Below are positions 46,372-54,291 of a stretch of DNA of 64,000 nt, piece after piece. This stretch comes from an uncultured Formosa sp. (lineage in GTDB: Bacteria; Bacteroidota; Bacteroidia; Flavobacteriales; Flavobacteriaceae): NCBI RefSeq assembly GCF_947500765.1, contig NZ_CANMTH010000014.1:1-64000 (forward strand), read 5' to 3'. Positions within the stretch are counted from its first letter, which is position 1. Every line of letters starts with the position of its first letter. The translations under genes were made by a program, and so were the position numbers. The notes beneath the pieces were generated by a model. The model was given only the letters and a program-made list of their open reading frames with translations. It was not told where the DNA came from and searched no databases.

Positions 46372-47976
46372 TTAATGTTTAATATTCTTAGCATCTAAAA
46401 ACAGATCTAAATTCTTTTTATTCATCTGGTCGCTATCTCCGTATTTCGTGCGCATTTTTTCAAGTTGAATGTGCATATCTGCTTTAACTGATGCATACTC
46501 AGGATTGTCATACACATTATGCATTTCTGTAGGGTCTTTTTCTAAATCGTAAAGTTCCCATTTATCAATATCATAATAGAAATGAATAAGTTTAAACTTA
46601 TCTGTTCTTACACCATAATGACGTTTTACTTTGTGCTCTGCAGGGTATTCATAAAAAGTATAATAAAGAGCATCTCTCCATTCACTCGCTTCTCCTTTTA
46701 CTAACTTACGCATAGATTCTCCTTGTATAGATTCATCTATTTCTGCTCCTGCATAATCTAAAAATGTTGGAGCAAAGTCAATGTTTTGTACTAATCCATC
46801 AACTACAGTCCCTGGTTTAATTTCTTTAGGATATTTCATTAAAATAGGCGTTCTAAAAGATTCTTCATACATAAAACGCTTATCAAACCAACCGTGTTCT
46901 CCTAAATAAAAACCTTGATCTGAGGTGTAAACAACTATTGTATTTTCTTCTAAACCGTTTTCTTTTAAATAATCCAAAACCTGTCCAACACCATCATCTA
47001 CAGATTGAATTGTTCTTAAGTAATCGTGCATGTATCTGTTATATTTCCAAACTGCTAAATCTTTCCCCTCTAAATTTTTAGATTTAAAATCTGCAATAAT
47101 CGGATCGTAATAAGCATCCCAAGCTACTTTTTGGGCATCGGTCATTCTATCATACTTTCTCTGAAACATCTCTCTATACTTTGTTTTAATGTCTCCAGCT
47201 TTATCAAGCATTTTTAAATCATAAACCAGGTCCATATCTTTATAAATACTCATTTCTTGATCTGCAGCAGCGGGTCTACCTTCATAGTCATCAAAGAAAT
47301 TCGCAGGCGGGTCGAAAGTTACACTATCCATTAAAGTCAAGTATTTTTCCTCTGGCATCCATGTTCTATGTGGTGCTTTTTGGTGATACATTAATAAGAA
47401 AGGCTTTTCTTTATCTCGTTTATTATTTAACCAATCTAGTGCTATGTCTGTAGTCACATGAGTAACATACCCAGGATATGTTTTTTTAACTCCATTTTCT
47501 ATAAAATCAGGTGAATAGTATTGGCCTTGACCAGGAAGTACATTAGAATAATCGAAGCCTTGTGGTAAACCATCTAAATGAATTTTACCTATTAAAGCTG
47601 TTTCATAACCGTTTTTTTGTAATGTTTTAGCGAAGTTATCTTGATCCCAATTAAACGGATGAAGATTATCTACTTTTCCATTTACAAAACTATGTTTACC
47701 TGTAAGCATTGCTGCTCTACTTGGTGCACATATTGAATTGTTTACAAACCCGCGATTAAAAATCGCACCTTCTTTTGCAATTCTGTCAATATTTGGAGTA
47801 TTATTTAAACCATAACCGTAAGCACTAATAGCTTGATAGGCATGATCGTCACTCATTATAAAAACGATATTAGGAGTTTGAGGCTGTTCTGCCACTTGTA
47901 CCACTTCTTTTTTATCTTCTTTACAACTAAAGCACAACATTAAAAGAGAAATAATAAGTATACCTGTGTTTTTCAT
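46372..47976 (-). CDS. S1-family sulfatase, GlcNAc-6-sulfatase-like, CAPSR type (534 aa); first gene of the large operon
   Basis: Lipobox CFSC precedes PNIVFIMSDDH and NSICAPSR with C83. YTSDQGFYLGEHGWFDKR is shared with the sulfatase at 37926-39509 and with GlcNAc-6-O-sulfatases of the S1_11/mucin-desulfating type. An extra segment at about 195-260 (MDLVYDLKMLDKAGD...) separates the two paralogues. As promoter-proximal gene of the 23-gene run it should be the most strongly expressed, which suggests that removal of 6-sulfate from GlcNAc is an early step. Confidence 0.9.
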   Translation of the reverse strand: MKNTGILIISLLMLCFSCKEDKKEVVQVAEQPQTPNIVFIMSDDHAYQAISAYGYGLNNTPNIDRIAKEGAIFNRGFVNNSICAPSRAAMLTGKHSFVNGKVDNLHPFNWDQDNFAKTLQKNGYETALIGKIHLDGLPQGFDYSNVLPGQGQYYSPDFIENGVKKTYPGYVTHVTTDIALDWLNNKRDKEKPFLLMYHQKAPHRTWMPEEKYLTLMDSVTFDPPANFFDDYEGRPAAADQEMSIYKDMDLVYDLKMLDKAGDIKTKYREMFQRKYDRMTDAQKVAWDAYYDPIIADFKSKNLEGKDLAVWKYNRYMHDYLRTIQSVDDGVGQVLDYLKENGLEENTIVVYTSDQGFYLGEHGWFDKRFMYEESFRTPILMKYPKEIKPGTVVDGLVQNIDFAPTFLDYAGAEIDESIQGESMRKLVKGEASEWRDALYYTFYEYPAEHKVKRHYGVRTDKFKLIHFYYDIDKWELYDLEKDPTEMHNVYDNPEYASVKADMHIQLEKMRTKYGDSDQMNKKNLDLFLDAKNIKH

Positions 47977-48135
47977 GTGTTGATTTTTAATATTTGTAAC
48001 TACTTTTAAAATAATTTATTTTTATTTTTTTTGAAATAAATCGTATCAAAAATTTACATTTAATTATAAATTTTTATCACTAAAATCTCATCAATGTGAC
48101 AAGAAGTTTAATTGTTTATGATTTTTTTTATCATA

Positions 48136-48170
48136 TTAAAAGGAGAAATTTTTTACACCTCTCCCTTTAA
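48136..48170 (-). other. Leader hairpin upstream of the large operon
   Basis: The arms TTAAAAGGAGA (48136-48146) and TCTCCCTTTAA (48160-48170) pair over 11 positions with one wobble and a 13-nt loop. It lies 160-194 bases before the first ATG and is not followed by a U run on either strand, so it is not a standard terminator. It may be an mRNA leader structure or attenuation element. Confidence 0.35.
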
Positions 48171-48231
48171 TTATTAACTAAACAAACAAACTAACTGTTA
48201 TAAAGTAAATGACTATATCAGAATTTATAAA

Positions 48232-48249
48232 ATTAGTTCGACCAATAAC
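48232..48249 (-). promoter_or_regulatory. Single copy of the TTCGACCAATAAC element
   Basis: ATTAGTTCGACCAATAAC here matches ATTAATTCGACCAATAAC at 5851-5868 in 17 of 18 positions, in the same orientation. It stands 260 bp upstream of the first gene, compared with 235 bp for susC. No second direct copy lies 21 bp away, but an inverted half-site-like GTGTTGGTTAT occurs at 48262-48272. Confidence 0.5.
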
Positions 48250-48501
48250 AAATCTAGAATGGTGTTGGTTATAAAAACTTGTTGTTAGTTCTTAATTATG
48301 TATTAATTGTTAAAATATTAATAAATCTAAGGCATAAGAGCTCTAAAAACAGTTTTATTTAACAATAAATTTCTCTTTAAATACATATCTAAAAGCTAAC
48401 CAATGATTTAACTTTTCTTTAAGACCTAGAAAACATTATTACATTTAATCTATCGTAAAAGAGTCTAAGAATACTCTAAATTGTAAAAAAGCTTAAAGCA
48501 C

Positions 48502-48537
48502 AAAAAACCCCGTAAAAAAATTATTTTCTACGAGGTA
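48502..48537 (-). terminator. Terminator of the single GH92 gene
   Basis: On the minus strand ACCTCGTAG...TTACGGGGT forms a stem with a G-U pair and an A/T-rich inner part, followed directly by six T. It lies 23 bp after the stop codon at 48560. Confidence 0.85.
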
Positions 48538-48559
48538 AAATTATTTTAAAGTGTATTTT

Positions 48560-50779
48560 TTAGTCTGTTGTTATGTTTAAAGTTGCTCCTGATATTAAAT
48601 CTGAATGATTAATAAAATAGCCTTTATGCGTTTTACCATTAAGCTGAATCGTTTTTATTTTTCCATCTTTTTTACCAGATCTTTCTATAATTAGATTTTC
48701 ACTTTTATAATAATCATTATCTAAAGCGATAGTAATTTTATCAAAAACCGGTGTTGTAATCGTATAAAGTGGTTCTCCCGGAGACACCGGATAAATCCCC
48801 ATCATACTATAAATTAACCAGGCAGACATAGTTCCTGTATCATCATTTCCAGGAAGTCCTGCTGGTTTATTTTGAAAATAGGTTTTTATAAGTTCTTGTA
48901 CTTTTTGTTGTGCACGCCACTCCTCGCCTTTTACATAATTAAATAAGAACGGATACGCAATATCGGGCTCGTTTGCCATATCGAATTGATTGGTATCAAA
49001 CAAGGTCTGTAATTGTTTACTAAATGCTTTTTGCCCCCCCATTAACTTTATTAAACCTTTGATATCGTGAGATACCATAAATGCATATTGCCAAGCATTA
49101 CCTTCTATAAAACCAATATTTTTAGTAAAGTTTGCTCCAGCTAAAGGATTGAAAGGTTCGTACCAAGAGCCATCTGAATTTCGAGGACGAAGCAATTTTA
49201 AATTTTCATCGAACAAATTTCTGTATGAAATTGCACGTTTAGAAAATCGTTTATAATCGGCTTTCTTATTTAAGGCTTTCGCGAGTAATGCTATAGAAAA
49301 ATCTGTTGCGTTATATTCTTGAGTTGTTGAAACCGACCCTATTTGCTCGCTTGTTAAATACCCTTTATTAATATAGGTTTCTATATTTGGACGTAGTGGA
49401 TTGTTTTCTAAAGCATCAGCACTTTTTACCATGGCTTGGTATGCTTTTTCAATATCAAAATCGGTAATGCCTTTTAAATACGTATCTGTTAAAATAATAC
49501 CTGCAGGGTCTCCAACCATAGTGGTTGTTTCTGTTGCATTAAGCTCCCATTTTGGCAACCAACCAGTTTCATCATAGATATCCAACATGCTTTTTACCAT
49601 ATTCGATTGCTGTTTTGGGTACACTAAAGACATTAAAGCATGTAAATTTCTATAGGTATCCCAAAAAGAAAACACGGTAAAACGCGTATCTTCAGTATTC
49701 AATGTTTCACGCGTTGCCATTTTAGGGTAATCACCATTATAATCATTAAGTATATTAGGGTGAATTAAACTATGGTATAATGCAGTGTAAAATATAACCT
49801 TATCATCTTGAGTTCCGCCTTCAACTTTTATTTTAGATAATTGATTATCCCAGGCCGATGATGTTTGGTTATAAATATCTTCAAAAGATAAATCTTGTGT
49901 TTCTTTTTCTAAATTTTCGCGTGCATTTTCTATACTCACGTAAGACACACCAATTTTTACCTCAACCTGCGTTGGTTTATCAAAATTGTAACTAAAATAA
50001 CTACCAATACTATCACCTAGCACTTCTTTTTGGTAACCTTCCATTATTCGGGGCTTACCATTATACGGCATCCATTCGGCTTCGGCTCCCTTATATGCTC
50101 GAGGCGTTTTCCAAACACCAAATTGTTCTGCCGGTTTACTAAATTTAGCTACAAAATAAACGGGATAGGCTTCTTCCGGTTTATAATAACAAAAAGATCC
50201 TACACTACGCATACCTTCAATTTCTGTAGAAGACACTATTTTTACAGAAGCGCCTTCTTCATTAGTTAATCCTAAACCTAGATTTAATAAAATATTAGAT
50301 TTCCCTTTTGGAAATGTATACCGAGAAACTCCAGTTCTAGTTGTAGCAGTTGTTTCTGTTTTAATATTATATTTAGATAATACATTAGAATAATAACCCG
50401 CTTTTGCAACCTCATCGGTATAGGTGCTTCCGTATTTTAAATGATTTGTTTCTAAAACTCCTGTAGTAGGCATTAGTAAAATAACTCCTAAATCGGGACA
50501 CCCCACACCACTTAAATTAACATGCGAATACCCTGTTAAAAAGGTATTTTCGTTTACATATGGATTTGACAACCAACGGCTATCTTTTTCTAATACATTT
50601 TGTTTGCCTGCTACATTAAAAGGAGACACACTTGCCATACCTCGCGGTGCAATTGCCCCAGGATTAGTAGCTCCAAAATTTGATGTTCCGATAAACGGAT
50701 TTACATAATTTGAAAATTCTTGTGCATTTAAAATAATAACATGCAAAAAAGTATATAGAATTAGGAACTTCTTTTTCAT
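48560..50779 (-). CDS. GH92 alpha-mannosidase, divergent active-site motif (739 aa)
   Basis: A signal peptide cut near ILNAQ leads into YVNPFIGTSNFGATNPGAIAP and RGMASVSPF, the family N-terminus in a variant form (NPGAIAPRG instead of YPGATVPFG). The NEPxHH motif is replaced by NEPDIAYPFLFN, and the C-terminal motif is GNDDTGTMSAWLIYS. These changes fall in the substrate-contacting loops, so its linkage preference probably differs from the other three GH92 proteins. It is bracketed by terminators at 48502-48537 and 50841-50877, so it forms a one-gene unit with a promoter expected between 50780 and 50840. Confidence 0.93.
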   Translation of the reverse strand: MKKKFLILYTFLHVIILNAQEFSNYVNPFIGTSNFGATNPGAIAPRGMASVSPFNVAGKQNVLEKDSRWLSNPYVNENTFLTGYSHVNLSGVGCPDLGVILLMPTTGVLETNHLKYGSTYTDEVAKAGYYSNVLSKYNIKTETTATTRTGVSRYTFPKGKSNILLNLGLGLTNEEGASVKIVSSTEIEGMRSVGSFCYYKPEEAYPVYFVAKFSKPAEQFGVWKTPRAYKGAEAEWMPYNGKPRIMEGYQKEVLGDSIGSYFSYNFDKPTQVEVKIGVSYVSIENARENLEKETQDLSFEDIYNQTSSAWDNQLSKIKVEGGTQDDKVIFYTALYHSLIHPNILNDYNGDYPKMATRETLNTEDTRFTVFSFWDTYRNLHALMSLVYPKQQSNMVKSMLDIYDETGWLPKWELNATETTTMVGDPAGIILTDTYLKGITDFDIEKAYQAMVKSADALENNPLRPNIETYINKGYLTSEQIGSVSTTQEYNATDFSIALLAKALNKKADYKRFSKRAISYRNLFDENLKLLRPRNSDGSWYEPFNPLAGANFTKNIGFIEGNAWQYAFMVSHDIKGLIKLMGGQKAFSKQLQTLFDTNQFDMANEPDIAYPFLFNYVKGEEWRAQQKVQELIKTYFQNKPAGLPGNDDTGTMSAWLIYSMMGIYPVSPGEPLYTITTPVFDKITIALDNDYYKSENLIIERSGKKDGKIKTIQLNGKTHKGYFINHSDLISGATLNITTD

Positions 50780-50840
50780 AGAAAACTGTTGATTTTAGAC
50801 CTATTTGAAACGCCTAAAATATTAATTTAACTTTTAAAAT

Positions 50841-50877
50841 AAACCTACAAAGTAATCTTAGGGGGCTTTGTAGGTTT
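50841..50877 (-). terminator. Terminator between GH20 and GH92 genes
   Basis: AAACCTACAAAG (50841-50852) and CTTTGTAGGTTT (50866-50877) form a perfect 12-bp stem with a 13-nt loop. On the minus strand it is followed by ATTTTAAAAG. The T run is short, so partial read-through to the next gene is possible. Confidence 0.75.
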
Positions 50878-50888
50878 TAAATACGCTA

Positions 50889-53237
50889 TTAATCTACTAG
50901 AATTTCATCTACAAATAACCAACGTTCATTGGTGTTTTCTGCATTTTTAGCGATGCTTGATTTTACTTTAATGAATCGTGTATCTTGTTTTTTAAACTCT
51001 AATTTGAAATCGTGTAATTTAGGTGCTTCATCTATGGCAAAAGGTCTATTTATAGATGCTACAGATTCAAATTTTATACCATCTTTAGAAACCAAAACTT
51101 CTATTACCGTTGGATAATACACTCCGTTTTTCTGATTTTCCATAGAGCCTATGGTTACTTGACTTATTGATTTTACAGTTTCCAAATCAATAGTTACCTC
51201 AAGCGGTGTATTTAACCAAGCTTGCCAACGGCCATCTCTAAAATTCTTTGTGCCTCTTAAAGTATTCGTTAAATTAAAAGCTCCAACACCTTTATACCTG
51301 TCGTGATATTTAGTTTGATATGTAACCTTATGCGCTACTGCTTTATGAAATGTAATGGTGTCTTTAAAAATATAACCTACCAACGAGTCGTTTTTATACA
51401 AGCTCGCTTGTACGGTAGTCGTATTACCTAAAACAATTGGACTAGTATAGCGTTTGGATGTACTGTTTAAAGGTTCGTTATTTAAAGCATATCGAATATC
51501 GGATTCTAAAAATTCATTATGTAAAACCAAAGAGACTGTTTTACTTTCTAAATTAGTTACTATATCTGAAGTTACAATGAATGAACTTTTAGCATAGTTA
51601 ATTCCAAGATATTCATAACGCTCGAAAGCTGAAGATAAACGTTTAGAAAAATCGCCCCAATCTCTTAAAGATTTCGGACTCCAAACTGTTTCGGCTAAAG
51701 CTGTTAATCTTGGAAAAATCATATACTGCGAATGCGATTCAGTTGGCACATGCTCTGCCCAAAGGTTTGCCTGACCACCTAAAACATGTTTAGCTTCTTC
51801 TTCGGTCATAGAATCTACAACAGGATCAAATTGATACACCTTACTTACTGTGGTAACACTACCTCCTGCAGTTGGCTCTAACTCTGGAGGACCTTGATAG
51901 TAATCAAAATAAGAATGAGATACCGGAGTCATTACCACATCATGCCCTTGAGCTGCGGCTTCTAACCCGCCTTTAAATCCACGCCAACTCATTACCGTTG
52001 CATCAGGTGCTAATCCGCCTTCTAGAATTTCATCCCAACCAATTAGCTTTTTTCCTTTAGAATTGATGAATTTTTCAATACGCTTAACAAAGTAACTTTG
52101 TAATTCTTCAACATTTTCCAGCCCCTCATCTTTAATTCTTTTCTGGCAATACGGACAGGTTTCCCAATTTGTTTTCGTTGCTTCGTCACCACCAATATGG
52201 ATGTATTTTGAAGGAAAGATAGTCATCACTTCACTTAAAACATCTTCTAAAAACTTAAAGGTATCTTCTTTTCCCGCGCAATAAATATCTGTTATTGGCC
52301 ATAATGCCCCAGAAGGTACAGCAATTTGTTTAGGGTTTTCAAAACAAGATAATTCAGGGTATGCAGCAATAGCACTAGATACATGGGCTGGCATTTCTAT
52401 TTCCGGAATGACTTCTACTCCTTTTAATTCAGCGTAAGCGACAACTTCTTTTAATTCCTCTTGAGTTAAAAATCCACCATAAGTTCCTTTTTCATTTGGA
52501 CTATTAACCGTTCTAGAATTCCAAGGTTTATCTTCTTGATCTACTCGCCACGCTCCTATTTCTGTTAACTTTGGATATTTTTTAATTTCTATACGCCAAC
52601 CTTGATCATCTACTAAATGTAAATGAAGCACATTCATTTTTAACAACGACAATGCATCAATAGTTGCTTTTAAATAATCTTTATCGAAAAAATGACGAGA
52701 TAAATCGAGCATTAATCCGCGCCATTTAAAACGTGGCCCATCTTGAATTTTCAAATTAGGAACATCCCAATCGACCCCCAATATAGGTGCTTTACTTTCT
52801 ATTGCTGTAGGTAGTAATTGACGAAGCGATTGTACTCCGTATAAGAATCCCGAATTATCTGAAGCCGAAATTGTTATTTGTTTTTCGGTAACATCTAAAA
52901 TATAATGTTCTGGTTCTAAATTATCATCAGCTTTAAAAACAACTGTGTTTTCTTTAGAAGAATAATCTACAATACCCAATTCCAATTGGGCAGCAGATTT
53001 AAATTTATTGATTAATAATTGGGCGGCAGGTTTCTGACTTTCATTTGAAACTACAAATTGTGTAGCTTTATTAAATTTGAAAACACCCGACTTAAGCTGA
53101 AGGATTTCAACTTTCGGAATAATTTGTATATCTGCTTCCGTATAAACGTTATCGCTTTTACTTTGGCATGCACTAAGCAAAACAAAAAGGATAATTATAG
53201 AGATATAATTGATATTAAGCTTCCATGTTTTTTTCAT
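50889..53237 (-). CDS. GH20 beta-N-acetylhexosaminidase lipoprotein with F5/8-type C domain (782 aa)
   Basis: Lipobox LSAC is followed by the GH20 N-terminal domain (PKVEILQLKSGVFKF) and the barrel with HLHLVDDQGWR and the catalytic pair D351-E352 in YIHIGGDEATK. A chitobiase-type sandwich and a C-terminal discoidin/CBM32-like domain at about 645-782 (NFRDGRWQAWLNTPLEVTIDL, RFIKVKSSIA) follow. The extra domain should bind galactose- or HexNAc-type sugars. Its place next to the glycosylasparaginase suggests a role in trimming GlcNAc from the N-glycan core or antennae, including the chitobiose GlcNAc-beta-1,4-GlcNAc-Asn. Confidence 0.94.
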   Translation of the reverse strand: MKKTWKLNINYISIIILFVLLSACQSKSDNVYTEADIQIIPKVEILQLKSGVFKFNKATQFVVSNESQKPAAQLLINKFKSAAQLELGIVDYSSKENTVVFKADDNLEPEHYILDVTEKQITISASDNSGFLYGVQSLRQLLPTAIESKAPILGVDWDVPNLKIQDGPRFKWRGLMLDLSRHFFDKDYLKATIDALSLLKMNVLHLHLVDDQGWRIEIKKYPKLTEIGAWRVDQEDKPWNSRTVNSPNEKGTYGGFLTQEELKEVVAYAELKGVEVIPEIEMPAHVSSAIAAYPELSCFENPKQIAVPSGALWPITDIYCAGKEDTFKFLEDVLSEVMTIFPSKYIHIGGDEATKTNWETCPYCQKRIKDEGLENVEELQSYFVKRIEKFINSKGKKLIGWDEILEGGLAPDATVMSWRGFKGGLEAAAQGHDVVMTPVSHSYFDYYQGPPELEPTAGGSVTTVSKVYQFDPVVDSMTEEEAKHVLGGQANLWAEHVPTESHSQYMIFPRLTALAETVWSPKSLRDWGDFSKRLSSAFERYEYLGINYAKSSFIVTSDIVTNLESKTVSLVLHNEFLESDIRYALNNEPLNSTSKRYTSPIVLGNTTTVQASLYKNDSLVGYIFKDTITFHKAVAHKVTYQTKYHDRYKGVGAFNLTNTLRGTKNFRDGRWQAWLNTPLEVTIDLETVKSISQVTIGSMENQKNGVYYPTVIEVLVSKDGIKFESVASINRPFAIDEAPKLHDFKLEFKKQDTRFIKVKSSIAKNAENTNERWLFVDEILVD

Positions 53238-53253
53238 TTTAATTCTATTTATT

Positions 53254-54273
53254 TCAATCTTTCCAAGTCATTTTAGAACCTGGTTTTTCCATTCTGTTCC
53301 CTTTTTCATCATCACAAACAGCATAATTAAATCCCCCTCGCAAACTATACCCACCGTATTCACCTTGTTTATTTACAGCAATAAAACCGACCTGTAAATA
53401 CGGCATATCTTTATGGTTTTTGTGTTTATTATAAATACGTTCTACAATTTCTTTACACGCTTCGTTAGGCGATTTACCTTGACGCATAAGCTCTACAACC
53501 ATAGCGCTTCCTGCTGTTCTAATAACCGCTTCACCTAAACCTGTTGCGGCAGCTGCTCCAACTTCATTATCTAAAAAAAGACCAGCACCAATAATTGGAG
53601 AATCACCTACTCTACCATGCATTTTCCATGCAGCACCACTAGTGGTACAGCCTCCTGTAAGGTTACCTTCAGCATCAATAATTAACATACTAATGGTGTC
53701 GTGATTTTCGATATTGATTACCGGTTGATATTTTGATTTTTCTAACCAGTTTTTCCATGCTTTTTCAGATTCTGGAGTCAGTAAATTTTCTTCTTTAAAA
53801 CCTTTAGACAATGCAAAATTTAAAGCGCCTTGACCGGTTAACATCACGTGAGGTGTATCTTCTAAAACTTTTCTTGCTACAGAAATAGGATGTTTAATGC
53901 CTTGTAAAAATGATACAGAACCACAATCACTATTCTGATCCATGATACAAGCATCTAAAGTAACTTTTCCTTCTCGATCTGGAAGTCCGCCAAAACCTAC
54001 ACTTCTTACTTTCGGATCGGCTTCAGAAATTTTTAGTCCAGTTTCTATTGCAGAAAGTCCAGACTCTCCTTTTTTTAATGTATCCCAAGCAGCTTGGTTT
54101 GCAGCTAAACCATGATTCCAAGTTGAAATTATTAGAGGGTTTTTCGCAATATTAGTACCGTACTTTTCCGAAGTTAAAACAGTATCTTTTGCAAGAGATG
54201 TATTAGTATATAATGCACTAAGTCCCACTGTACCTAAAGCTGCTTTTTTTAAAAATTTCCTTCTACCTGACAT
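53254..54273 (-). CDS. N4-(beta-N-acetylglucosaminyl)-L-asparaginase (glycosylasparaginase), Tat-exported
   Basis: About 339 residues from the ATG at 54273; a TTG at 54291 would add six residues and is unlikely. The N-terminus MSGRRKFLKKAALG is a clear Tat signal. The Ntn-hydrolase motif NHDTISMLIID contains the autocleavage site Asp-Thr, with Thr193 becoming the N-terminal nucleophile of the beta chain. GGCTTSGAAWKMHGRVGDSPIIGAGLF is the strongly conserved ligand block of the flavobacterial enzyme (key residues Trp, Arg, Asp in AWK/GRVGDS), distinguishing it from plant-type asparaginases. It hydrolyses GlcNAc-Asn to GlcNAc, ammonia and aspartate in the periplasm, a step specific to N-glycoproteins. 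It is 16-18 bp from GH20 and GH92 neighbours. Confidence 0.95.
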   Translation of the reverse strand: MSGRRKFLKKAALGTVGLSALYTNTSLAKDTVLTSEKYGTNIAKNPLIISTWNHGLAANQAAWDTLKKGESGLSAIETGLKISEADPKVRSVGFGGLPDREGKVTLDACIMDQNSDCGSVSFLQGIKHPISVARKVLEDTPHVMLTGQGALNFALSKGFKEENLLTPESEKAWKNWLEKSKYQPVINIENHDTISMLIIDAEGNLTGGCTTSGAAWKMHGRVGDSPIIGAGLFLDNEVGAAAATGLGEAVIRTAGSAMVVELMRQGKSPNEACKEIVERIYNKHKNHKDMPYLQVGFIAVNKQGEYGGYSLRGGFNYAVCDDEKGNRMEKPGSKMTWKD

Positions 54274-54291
54274 AACTTCTAAATCAATCAA

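Larger units (their letters stand above)
47977..48501 (-). promoter_or_regulatory. Promoter and leader region of the 23-gene operon
   Basis: About 525 bp of AT-rich sequence with no plausible gene. It follows the terminator of the upstream unit and holds a TTCGACCAATAAC element (48237-48249) and a leader hairpin (48136-48170). I see no unambiguous TTTG / TAnnTTTG promoter pair, so the transcription start cannot be placed. Confidence 0.5.

Noticed and set aside
53254..54273. Plant-type L-asparaginase/isoaspartyl peptidase instead of glycosylasparaginase
   Set aside because: The AAWKMHGRVGDSPIIGAG block and Tat signal match the flavobacterial glycosylasparaginase group, and the N-glycan neighbourhood agrees.
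54274..54291. TTG-initiated extension of the glycosylasparaginase
   Set aside because: The ATG at 54273 starts a perfect Tat signal; the extra six residues would precede it and weaken it.
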